Source of the DNA: an uncultured Clostridia bacterium
GTDB taxonomy: Bacteria > Bacillota > Clostridia > Oscillospirales > Acutalibacteraceae
Direction of reading: 5' to 3'
Length of the DNA stretch: 8,527 nucleotides
NCBI GenBank assembly: GCA_946187095.1
Contig: CAMHPW010000035.1
Span: 1 to 8,527 of the forward strand
Shown here: positions 1 through 5,825 of the stretch, one piece after another
Layout of the letters: each line of letters opens with the position of its first letter
Position numbering within the stretch: position 1 is the first letter of the stretch
Notes under the pieces: model-generated
The model's database searches: none
Seen by the model: the letters and a program-made list of their open reading frames with translations, nothing else
What the model was told of the DNA's origin: nothing
Position numbers and translations under genes: made by a program

Positions 1-51
1 ATGAAACAGGAATTTTCTCAATATGGGTATATTTGTCCATATTTTGAGTAG
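1..51 (+). CDS. C-terminal tail of a probable TnpB (RNA-guided nuclease), truncated by the window edge
   Basis: Frame 1 is open from the first base to TAG at 49-51 and encodes MKQEFSQYGYICPYFE. The first codon is ATG, but with no upstream sequence this cannot be called a start; more likely it is internal to a gene entering from the left. A KQE-type motif near the C-terminus is a pattern I associate with TnpB proteins, after the last RuvC segment and zinc finger, but 16 residues cannot prove homology. The main support is position: the peptide ends 35 bases before an IS605-like right-end hairpin, as tnpB genes do. It could instead be the end of an unrelated gene or chance coding. Confidence 0.42.
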   Translation: MKQEFSQYGYICPYFE

Positions 52-127
52 CAGACATCCTTGTTTAACCTGAATGGGCAAGAAGTCCCCCGCCTCTAAG
101 CGAAGCGTAGGCGGGGGAGTATGTCAC
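1..127 (+). mobile_element. Right end of an IS200/IS605-type (TnpB-carrying) insertion sequence, partial
   Basis: Only the last ~127 bases of the element lie in the window. Seen: an open frame ending TAG at 49-51, then a spacer, then GAAG followed by a 10-bp perfect G+C-rich stem (arms 86-95 and 109-118, 13-nt loop) and the tail GTATGTCAC (119-127). Known: right ends of IS200/IS605 and IS605-like TnpB elements carry a subterminal hairpin, end in a short TCAC/TCAA-like motif, insert without target duplication and lie directly after tnpB. The hairpin is not followed by a T-run, which argues against a plain terminator. The boundary at 127 is inferred from the TCAC motif. The element sits just outside the terminator of the minus-strand gene cluster, where insertion would do little harm. 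No terminal inverted repeats or left end can be seen. Confidence 0.62.
1..127 (+). ncRNA. Putative TnpB omega-RNA (reRNA) scaffold, 3' part
   Basis: In TnpB elements the guide RNA scaffold overlaps the 3' end of tnpB, runs to the right end, and takes its guide from the flanking DNA. Structure seen here: an imperfect A+T-rich hairpin (17-27 with 36-48, containing a 2-nt bulge and one G-T pair), a linker with a weak CTTG/CAAG pairing (60-63 with 79-82), and the strong terminal stem 86-95/109-118 followed by GAGTATGTCAC. A guide, if produced, would start at 128 and cover roughly 128-147, in the non-coding flank before the terminator. The 5' end is outside the window. The call is by analogy with known reRNAs such as that of ISDra2, whose 3' end has the same order: GAA, stem-loop, short tail, guide. 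Confidence 0.5.
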
Positions 128-162
128 TGTGCAATCAGCAGTGTGATAACGGTAAGTAAATG

Positions 163-205
163 AAAAAGTCCGCAAAATGTCATGAAAGACACTTTGCGGA
201 TTTTT
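163..205 (-). terminator. Rho-independent terminator of the dehydratase gene
   Basis: The arms 169-181 (TCCGCAAAATGTC) and 188-200 (GACACTTTGCGGA) pair over 13 positions with one A-C mismatch and a 6-nt loop. On the minus strand the stem is followed by CTTTTTCATTT, a usable U-tract. On the plus strand it is followed by GATTTTTG-like T-rich sequence, so it may work in both directions and also stop transcription from the insertion element. It begins 12 bases after the stop codon of the dehydratase. Confidence 0.85.
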
Positions 206-211
206 GATTTG

Positions 212-2077
212 CTAATTGTTTTTGGCATGGTGGAATGTCGGAACGGTATCGGCGATCAACTGTTCCACTCTGTCAGCCTGATTTCTGTGGGCGGCTGTAT
301 AGAGTCTTGAAAGATTTTTCAGGAACATATCATTGTCAAATTCAATGGGCTTGCCAATATATATTTTTTTGTTATCCGTTTTTGTAATGCCTTCTTCATT
401 CAGAAGAAGTTCTTCATAGAGTTTTTCACCGGGGCGTAAGCCTGTATATTCTATCTTGATATCTTCATCGGGCTTGAATCCCGAAAGACGTATGAGATTT
501 TCGGCAAGCACTCTGATTTTGACAGGTTCGCCCATGTCGAGAATGAAGATTTCACCGCCTTTTGCAAGACTTCCTGCCGTCAGCACAAGTGATACGGCTT
601 CGGGGATCGTCATGAAATAACGGATAATATCGGGATGTGTGACGGTAACGGGACCGCCTGAACGAATTTGTTCTTTAAAGAGCGGAATAACGGAACCGTT
701 GGAACCAAGCACATTTCCGAATCTCACGGCAACGAAATTGGTATTTTTACTTCTTTTATCCATCATCTGAATGATCATTTCACAGATACGCTTTGATGCA
801 CCCATGATATTCGTAGGATTCACGGCTTTGTCCGTTGATATCTGGACGAAGTTCTTTACATGGTATTTATCGGCAACTTCGGCTAATTTAAGAGTGCCGA
901 AAACATTGTTTTTCACGGCTTCTTCGGGATTGTTCTCCATGAGGGGAACGTGTTTGTGTGCAGCGGCATGAAAGACAACATCTATATTTTTATGTTTAAA
1001 AATATGTTCAAGTTTCTTTTTGTCACGCACAGATGCGATCTGCACTTCAAAAGAAAGGTCTTTGCCGTGTTTGCGGATAAGCTCCTGCTGAATGTCATAG
1101 GCATTGTTTTCGTATATATCGAGAATGATAAGATGTTTGGGATTGAGACGGGCGATCTGCCGGCAAAGCTCCGAGCCGATCGAGCCGCCGCCGCCTGTTA
1201 CGAGAACAGTCTGACCAATGATATATTTGCCGTATTTTTCGGTATCGAATACAACAGGTTCTCTGCCAAGCAGATCTTCCACTTCGACTTGTCTGATCGT
1301 GGAAGTGATGGATGCACCCGAAGTCATGAGATTGTACATACCGGGAATGATCTTCACTTCACAATGCGTATCGGCACATATATCGAGGATTCTCTTTTTA
1401 TCGGCAACACTAATCTGAGAGATCGTGAAAAGTATTGCCTGAATGTCGTTTTCATAGCAAAGCTGGGGGATATCCTCTGTCGTTCCTGCAACTTTGATGC
1501 CTGCAATACGTCTGTGAAGTTTTTCTTTGTCATCATCGACAAGGCAGATGGGGATATATTCATTCCATGCGGCTTTGGAAAGCTCCGTCAGAACGGAAAA
1601 AGCCGTTTCGCCTGCACCGACGATCAGAAGCCGTTTGCTTGCTTTTCCGGCAAGGTTACGCCGTTCAAGGATTTTATTGAGCCGGTAGATGATCCGGAAC
1701 ATGATGATCAGCAGGGCGGACATCATAGCGAATGTGATGTAGATTCTTGAACCGAAATTAAGATCACTGTACCATATGCCTGCAGTCATGGTGCAGGACA
1801 TGAAAGCCAGATTTGCTGTGAGAGCGGCGATCAGTGCATAGAAAAAATCTTCTATATCGGCATAGCTCCAGAGTTTGTCATAGAGCCTGAAAATCAAAAA
1901 TACAGCCGAAAAGCATATATTGACGGCTAACAGTCCGAGAAAGAATGCATTTTCCTGACCTCTGAGGGAAAATGTATTCTTATTCACGGCGAATGATATA
2001 TAGAAAGAAATATTCCACAGGATAAAGTCCGAGATAAACAGGACACTCCGCCGGTTGTTTCCAAAAATAGTGTTCAT
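212..2077 (-). CDS. Membrane-bound nucleotide-sugar 4,6-dehydratase (FlaA1/CapD/WbpM/PglF type)
   Basis: Probably converts UDP-GlcNAc (or a related UDP-sugar) to the 4-keto-6-deoxy intermediate at the inner face of the membrane, for capsule, glycan or glycoprotein sugars. The 621 residues are the full length of the large form of this family. Order: four hydrophobic membrane segments (about 12-32, 44-64, 78-98, 112-132); a first Rossmann-like domain with LLIVGAGETAF (150-160); then an extended SDR domain with VTGGGGSIGSEL (293-304). The catalytic set is ISTDK (413-417) plus MGASK (425-429): Met replaces the usual SDR tyrosine, as in WbpM-type enzymes, with Lys429 kept. LRPGEKLYEELL (547-558) is also typical. 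The ATG at 2077 follows AAAAGGA with about 11 bases between, slightly long. It has its own promoter. No glycosyltransferase or aminotransferase partner lies beside it, so the final sugar is unknown. Confidence 0.93.
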   Translation of the reverse strand: MNTIFGNNRRSVLFISDFILWNISFYISFAVNKNTFSLRGQENAFFLGLLAVNICFSAVFLIFRLYDKLWSYADIEDFFYALIAALTANLAFMSCTMTAGIWYSDLNFGSRIYITFAMMSALLIIMFRIIYRLNKILERRNLAGKASKRLLIVGAGETAFSVLTELSKAAWNEYIPICLVDDDKEKLHRRIAGIKVAGTTEDIPQLCYENDIQAILFTISQISVADKKRILDICADTHCEVKIIPGMYNLMTSGASITSTIRQVEVEDLLGREPVVFDTEKYGKYIIGQTVLVTGGGGSIGSELCRQIARLNPKHLIILDIYENNAYDIQQELIRKHGKDLSFEVQIASVRDKKKLEHIFKHKNIDVVFHAAAHKHVPLMENNPEEAVKNNVFGTLKLAEVADKYHVKNFVQISTDKAVNPTNIMGASKRICEMIIQMMDKRSKNTNFVAVRFGNVLGSNGSVIPLFKEQIRSGGPVTVTHPDIIRYFMTIPEAVSLVLTAGSLAKGGEIFILDMGEPVKIRVLAENLIRLSGFKPDEDIKIEYTGLRPGEKLYEELLLNEEGITKTDNKKIYIGKPIEFDNDMFLKNLSRLYTAAHRNQADRVEQLIADTVPTFHHAKNN

Positions 2078-2109
2078 AGAAAAATCTGTCCTTTTTGAAG
2101 TATAAGCAG

Positions 2110-2138
2110 ATTATACTACATTGTGACGAAAAAAACAA
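2110..2138 (-). promoter_or_regulatory. Promoter of the dehydratase gene
   Basis: On the minus strand, TTGTTT (2133-2138) and a perfect TATAAT (2110-2115) are separated by exactly 17 bases. This predicts a transcript start near 2103 and a leader of about 26 bases before the ATG at 2077. The -35 box is weak, but the -10 box is consensus and correctly placed. Confidence 0.65.
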
Positions 2139-2153
2139 TAAAAATATTTTTAT
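2131..2153 (-). terminator. Weak A+T-only hairpin plus T-run after the uracil-DNA glycosylase gene
   Basis: ATAAAAATATTTTTAT (2138-2153) is a perfect 16-base palindrome starting 3 bases after the glycosylase stop codon. On the minus strand it is followed by TG and seven T residues. The layout is that of an intrinsic terminator, but the stem has no G-C pairs and would be unstable. Part of the T-run also forms the spacer and -35 region of the next promoter. Read-through into the dehydratase gene is plausible. Confidence 0.3.
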
Positions 2154-2156
2154 GAC

Positions 2157-2744
2157 TTATTCTTCCTGATATGTATGGTCGCAGACCTCTTTGATCTTTT
2201 CCTGCAGTTTCAGGAAATCTTCAAAGGCGGCAGGCTTGTTGTTGGGATTTCTGAGAAGTGCCGCAGGGTGAAGGATCGCCATCATGAGTACACCGTTTTT
2301 TTCAAAGAATATGCCGTGTTCTTTTGTGATCTTGAAATCGGGCTTGATGATCTTGGTAGCGGCGATCCTTCCGAGACATACGATGATTTTCGGTCTCAGG
2401 ATACGGAATTGTTCCCTGAGCCACCGGATACACATATCCTGCTCTTCGGGCAGGGGATCACGGTTCTGGGGCGGTCTGCATTTGACGATATTGGCAATAT
2501 AGATATTTTTCTTTCTGTCGAGATCGACAGCCGCCAGCATTTTATCAAGAAGCTGTCCGCCTCGTCCGACAAAGGGTTCACCCTGTAAGTCCTCATTTTC
2601 ACCGGGACCTTCACCAATGAACATGACTTCGGCATCATCAACGCCTGTACCGAAAACGACATTGGTTCTTGTGGAGCAAAGTCCGCATTTCTGACAGTTG
2701 ACGCATTCTTCACGCAGCTTTGCAAATTCTTCATTTTTAGCCAT
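2157..2744 (-). CDS. Family 4 uracil-DNA glycosylase with 4Fe-4S cluster
   Basis: Removes uracil from DNA, the first step of base excision repair, in the cytoplasm. The 195-residue product (numbered from the chosen start) has the four cluster cysteines: Cys17 and Cys20 (CQKC), Cys89 (VKCRPP) and Cys105, the last two spaced by 15 residues as in the Thermotoga enzyme. Uracil pocket and active-site motifs are GEGPGENED (44-52), [14 protein letters not shown] (55-68), [13 protein letters not shown] (85-97) and the C-terminal HPAALLRNP (159-167). The frame extends upstream to 2810, but the ATG at 2744 is preferred. It has a GAGG ribosome site 9 bases upstream, starts right after the previous gene's stop (16-base gap), and homologues begin near this point. 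The extension would overlap that gene by 50 bases. Cotranscription with the upstream genes is likely. Confidence 0.93.
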   Translation of the reverse strand: MAKNEEFAKLREECVNCQKCGLCSTRTNVVFGTGVDDAEVMFIGEGPGENEDLQGEPFVGRGGQLLDKMLAAVDLDRKKNIYIANIVKCRPPQNRDPLPEEQDMCIRWLREQFRILRPKIIVCLGRIAATKIIKPDFKITKEHGIFFEKNGVLMMAILHPAALLRNPNNKPAAFEDFLKLQEKIKEVCDHTYQEE

Positions 2745-2760
2745 AAAAAATAACCTCGCT

Positions 2761-3615
2761 TTAGCAAAAAAATATCTTTTTGTCATGTGTCTGCAAAAAA
2801 TATACCGCACGGGCGGTTTCGGGATATGTGTAAGGCATATTCGCCGTATTGTTCAGATAAAATTCTGCACTTCGGTTGTCACCCATGACAAGATAGGTAA
2901 CGCCCAGAATATAGTTGCAGTGCATTGTGAAATATTCGTTCCACAATTCAGGAGTGCAGTGTTCATAAGACAGATACTGTCTTGCAAGGAAATTCAGTTT
3001 CAGGATGGTATCCTTGTTGTTTTCGGAAAGTCCGCTGAAATCAAGGGAATAAAATGCTGTTTCCAGACGGAACATTTCCGCAAGATGACGGTATTCGTCT
3101 TTTTCGAGAATGAAAAGCTCACGGCTTGTCTGAAGTTCACTGATAAGTCTTTCCCAAAAATATGTACAGTTCTGAAAGTCCTTTTTTTTGCCTGCTACGG
3201 CAAGATTCAGGAGCAGATATTTCATTTTATAGGAATTGCTGCTTTTATCGACCAACGGTGATATCTGCATGAGGAGTCTTTCGGATTCATCCGGTTTTTC
3301 ATGAGCCGCCAGTCCGAAGATCAGATTGAGGAGCACATCAAGTTTTTTCCTGCCGGCACATCTTCCGGCAACAGTCTTTTGTTCTCCGGAAAAGCCGCTG
3401 ATATCATAATGACAGCGTTTGAGAGTTTCTTTATACAGTTTCGGCACAGAGATCAGGAGCATTGTGAAGCCAATGCCCGAAACGATGATAAGTCCTGTGC
3501 CGACAGGCAGGGGAGCAGTAAAATAGCCGCCTTGTATGATAATTGCAATACCGGTCAGACAGGTTGCGGCTGCACTGATCAGCATTGCTGCAGAGGAACG
3601 GAATGCAAACAGCAT
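2761..3615 (-). CDS. Unrecognised two-TM protein with a cytoplasmic TPR-like helical domain
   Basis: I do not recognise this 284-residue protein. Two hydrophobic segments near the N-terminus (about 9-29 and 37-57) form a membrane hairpin with a short Pro-Gly turn. A basic stretch (KLYKETLKRC, 59-68; GRCAGRKK, 84-91) follows, which puts the long C-terminal part in the cytoplasm. Residues ~92-280 look all-helical. The segment 232-260, with YLVMGDNRSAEFYLNNTA, resembles a tetratricopeptide repeat helix pair, so a scaffold role is possible, but no repeat is clear-cut. The ATG at 3615 has only a weak purine-rich ribosome site (AAAGAAG). The gene follows the 96-base spacer at 3616-3711, which contains a palindrome, and ends 16 bases before the glycosylase start. 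Coding status is supported by the tight packing with its downstream neighbour and by protein-like composition. Confidence 0.75.
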   Translation of the reverse strand: MLFAFRSSAAMLISAAATCLTGIAIIIQGGYFTAPLPVGTGLIIVSGIGFTMLLISVPKLYKETLKRCHYDISGFSGEQKTVAGRCAGRKKLDVLLNLIFGLAAHEKPDESERLLMQISPLVDKSSNSYKMKYLLLNLAVAGKKKDFQNCTYFWERLISELQTSRELFILEKDEYRHLAEMFRLETAFYSLDFSGLSENNKDTILKLNFLARQYLSYEHCTPELWNEYFTMHCNYILGVTYLVMGDNRSAEFYLNNTANMPYTYPETARAVYFLQTHDKKIFFC

Positions 3616-3640
3616 ATGTTTTTCACTTCTTTCGATCAGG

Positions 3641-3688
3641 AATGAGGATCAGGGAACGGTAACTGTTTCACGTTCCCCGATCCTCATT
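3641..3688. repeat. Long intergenic palindrome with AATGAGGATC arms
   Basis: Arms 3641-3658 and 3671-3688 are complementary at 17 of 18 positions (one A-C mismatch at 3651/3678) around a 12-base loop. It lies between the proline-rich gene (ends 3712) and the two-TM gene (starts 3615). On the minus strand, the direction of transcription, no T-run follows, so it is a poor intrinsic terminator there; it could be an mRNA processing or stability element. Its outer arm AATGAGGA is shared with the palindrome at 7155-7199, which suggests a dispersed palindromic repeat. Confidence 0.75.
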
Positions 3689-3692
3689 TTCC

Positions 3693-3711
3693 GTTTTCAA
3701 TTTTCAATTTT
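3693..3711. repeat. Short TTTTCAA direct repeat
   Basis: Two tandem TTTTCAA units followed by more T residues lie between the palindrome at 3641-3688 and the stop codon of the proline-rich gene. On the minus strand this reads as AAAATTGAAAATTGAAAA. It is low-complexity sequence with no function I can assign, but it borders the palindrome and may be part of the same repeat unit. Confidence 0.4.
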
Positions 3712-3993
3712 TTACATTCTGCCTGTAGATTTCATGTAGAATACAAAGCCAACGATAACGAGCATGATAATGACTGCACCAATGGTGGAGGCACAGCCGC
3801 CGCCACGATAAGGCGGTCTGCTGTAAGTTCTTCTGTATCCGGAAGGTCTGTAGCCTCCGGTATGGCGGGGAGGGGGAGGCGGGGGAGGCGGTCTGTGCCC
3901 TACGCCACGGGGCGGCGGTGGTCTGTGACTTCCTGAGGGAGGGGGCGGCGGTCTGTGTCCTCCGCCCATGGGCGGTCTTGGCGGTCTGTTCAT
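3712..3993 (-). CDS. Small proline-rich, C-terminally anchored membrane protein
   Basis: This 93-residue protein is of unknown function. Residues 1-45 are dominated by Pro, Gly, His and Arg, with three copies of a GxHRPPPP unit (HRPPPPPS 13-20, HRPPPPRG 23-30, HRPPPPPP 33-40). Next is a Tyr/Arg-rich stretch (47-63), a GGGC hinge (64-67) and one membrane segment (about 70-87, IGAVIIMLVIVGFVFYM) with a short tail. No signal peptide is visible, so the proline-rich part is probably cytoplasmic, although low-complexity tails make topology uncertain. The ATG at 3993 is chosen because GGAG lies 8 bases upstream; starting at 4050 would overlap ribF by 53 bases and give an atypical N-terminus. The ribosome site overlaps the ribF stop, which points to translational coupling. 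Confidence 0.8.
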   Translation of the reverse strand: MNRPPRPPMGGGHRPPPPPSGSHRPPPPRGVGHRPPPPPPPPRHTGGYRPSGYRRTYSRPPYRGGGCASTIGAVIIMLVIVGFVFYMKSTGRM

Positions 3994-3997
3994 AAGA

Positions 3998-4921
3998 TCA
4001 TCTCCGTAAAAATATTTCTTTAGCCTGCCGACCGTTGCGTAAAATTTCACACTTCAGTTCATCAAGGCTTTCAAACCGTTTTTCCTGTCTGATAAATTCC
4101 GTCAGACGTATATGGATGTGTTCGTTATAGAGGTCACGGCCTTTATAATCGGGCATCCATGTTTCTATGATAATATTATCCGAGCCGACACTCGGTTTTA
4201 TGCCGATATCCGTGACACCGCAGAAAATTTTTCCGTCAACGGTGACTTCCGAGGCGTATACGCCGAATTTCGGGCATACAAGCCCTTCGGGAAAAATTTG
4301 ATTGAGAGTAGGTGTTCCCCAAGCCCTGCCGAGCCGTCTGCCGTGAACGACAGGGAGATTAAAACCGTATTTTCTGCCGAGCATGGCATTCGCCGAAGTG
4401 ATATCGCCGTCAGCAATGCACTTTCTGATACGGGTGGAACTGATGGGAATATCTTCATAAAGTATCTGTCTTTGTGAAGAAGTGCTGATCCCGATATCAC
4501 TGCAAAGGTCTTTGAGGACATTTCTGTTGCCGAGGGCACATTTCCCGAAATGATAATTGAATCCGCATACGGCGTGTCCGGCATGGAAACAGTCTTTCAA
4601 AACATACGACACGAAATCTTCGGCAGTGATATCCTTGATTTCCGTGAAGTCGATAAGATAGACCTGATCGATACCCATTTCTTCAATGATCTTGAGTTTT
4701 TCACTGATGGTGATGACACCCTCCACTTTTTCATTGAAAAGAATTTTCCGGGGACTTTGCAGGAGTGTGAAAACCGTCGGGACAAGATTGTTTTTTCGTC
4801 CAAAATCCAAGGCATCACTAATGACAGCCCTGTGACCGAGGTGAATTCCGTCAAAGTAGCCCAATGCAACGGAAGTAGGTTGTTTGGAATAGGCAAGCTG
4901 TTTTATAATTTTCACTGTCAA
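3998..4921 (-). CDS. ribF: Bifunctional riboflavin kinase / FMN adenylyltransferase (FAD synthetase)
   Basis: Makes FMN from riboflavin and ATP, then FAD from FMN and ATP, in the cytoplasm. The 307-residue length is normal. The N-terminal nucleotidyltransferase domain has GYFDGIHLGH (21-30, the ATP-binding HxGH motif), GFNYHFG (120-126) and ISSTRIR (160-166). The C-terminal kinase domain has GRRLGRAWGTPTLN (194-207, with the PTxN magnesium/ATP motif) and a probable catalytic Glu253 in IIETWMPDY. The start is a TTG codon at 4919-4921, preceded by GGAG with 6 bases between. GTG at 4913-4915, two codons later, is possible but lies 12 bases from the GGAG. The gap to truB is 13 bases, as in many Firmicutes where truB and ribF are adjacent. 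No FMN riboswitch is visible; expression should follow the operon. Confidence 0.96.
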   Translation of the reverse strand: MTVKIIKQLAYSKQPTSVALGYFDGIHLGHRAVISDALDFGRKNNLVPTVFTLLQSPRKILFNEKVEGVITISEKLKIIEEMGIDQVYLIDFTEIKDITAEDFVSYVLKDCFHAGHAVCGFNYHFGKCALGNRNVLKDLCSDIGISTSSQRQILYEDIPISSTRIRKCIADGDITSANAMLGRKYGFNLPVVHGRRLGRAWGTPTLNQIFPEGLVCPKFGVYASEVTVDGKIFCGVTDIGIKPSVGSDNIIIETWMPDYKGRDLYNEHIHIRLTEFIRQEKRFESLDELKCEILRNGRQAKEIFLRR

Positions 4922-4934
4922 ATATCACTCCGCA

Positions 4935-5825
4935 TTAAAATTTCTTTTCAAATTCAAGTTCGCCTGTCTGAGCGTTCACCGAGCCCAAACCCAGAAAAAT
5001 ATCACCGTGATAGATACGGTATAAAGTGCCGTTTGTTTTATCCGAAATGCCGTTGAGTCGGGAAAGAGATAAACTTCCGCCGTTTGAGAAACGGAATGCC
5101 TGTTTATCTGTGATGTGAATATCGGTCAGATGTGTGAAAAGGCTTTCAACAGGCTTGATATAGGGCATGATGCCATCTTCACCGAGTTCACGGACTTTTT
5201 GCAGAAGAATTGCCTGTGATTCATCAAATCCGCAGGCTTTTGTGCGTCTTAAAGCTGTCATGGTACAAAGCGTATGCAAAGCCCTTCCCATGTCATCGCA
5301 TATTACCCTTATGTATGTACCCTTTGAGCAGGATATCTGCAATTGGCCGCTTTGAGTGCTTTCGTCAAAATCGAGAAGTTCGAGTTTTGAGATGGTGACA
5401 GGTCGGGCTTCTCTCTCGACTTCAATGCCCTTTCGGGCAAGTTCGTAAAGCCTTATGCCATTCTTTGAAACAGCCGAATACATCGGCGGTTTTTGAAGGA
5501 TATCTCCACGAAAATTCGGGAGTATGCTTTCAATGTCGGATTTTTGGATATCAGAAGGACATTGATCAAGGACTTTGCCTGTAATGTCAAGGGTATCTGT
5601 TGCTAATCCGAACTGAAAGGAACAGATATATTCCTTGTCGGTATCGGGCAGATAATTAACTGTTTTTGTAGCCGTACCCAAAAGGATCGGCAACACGCCC
5701 GTTGCCATCGGATCGAGAGTGCCTGTATGACCTGTTTTTTTCTCGTGCAGGGATTTTCTGACGACTGCGACTACATCAAATGATGTGAAATCCGTCGGCT
5801 TATCTACGATCAGTATGCCGTTCAT
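4935..5825 (-). CDS. truB: tRNA pseudouridine(55) synthase TruB
   Basis: Isomerises U55 to pseudouridine in the T-loop of most tRNAs. The 296 residues match the bacterial family. It begins MNGILIVDKP and has the catalytic motif GHTGTLDPMATG (32-43) with the nucleophile Asp38. Also present are the active-site Tyr66 region (DKEYICSF), QKPPMYSAVS (111-120), KGTYIRVICDDMG (168-180) and LRRTKACGF (192-200). A less conserved C-terminal domain (about 235-296) is probably PUA-like and helps bind tRNA. The ATG at 5825 overlaps the stop of the upstream phosphoesterase by 4 bases (ATGA), so translation is probably coupled; only a weak AGG lies 9 bases upstream. Confidence 0.96.
   Translation of the reverse strand: MNGILIVDKPTDFTSFDVVAVVRKSLHEKKTGHTGTLDPMATGVLPILLGTATKTVNYLPDTDKEYICSFQFGLATDTLDITGKVLDQCPSDIQKSDIESILPNFRGDILQKPPMYSAVSKNGIRLYELARKGIEVEREARPVTISKLELLDFDESTQSGQLQISCSKGTYIRVICDDMGRALHTLCTMTALRRTKACGFDESQAILLQKVRELGEDGIMPYIKPVESLFTHLTDIHITDKQAFRFSNGGSLSLSRLNGISDKTNGTLYRIYHGDIFLGLGSVNAQTGELEFEKKF

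Noticed and set aside
86..118. G+C-rich hairpin as an ordinary rho-independent terminator
   Set aside because: No T-run follows on the plus strand, and the minus-strand cluster already has a good terminator at 163-205; the flanking GAAG and TATGTCAC fit an insertion-sequence right end better.
950..1750. 266-codon open frame on the plus strand
   Set aside because: It lies entirely antisense to the well-supported dehydratase gene, resembles no family and has no ribosome site; it is a shadow of the coding strand's codon bias.
2745..2810. N-terminal extension of the uracil-DNA glycosylase to 2810
   Set aside because: It overlaps the upstream gene by 50 bases, and the internal ATG at 2744 has the proper ribosome site and the family's normal N-terminus.
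3994..4050. Longer start for the proline-rich protein at 4050
   Set aside because: This would be inside ribF with no ribosome site; the ATG at 3993 has GGAG 8 bases upstream.
4922..4934. FMN riboswitch in front of ribF
   Set aside because: The gap to truB is only 13 bases, far too short for an RFN element, and no such structure is seen upstream of the operon.
4550..5056. 168-codon plus-strand open frame across the ribF/truB junction
   Set aside because: It is antisense to two clearly identified genes and crosses their boundary, which a real gene would be unlikely to do.
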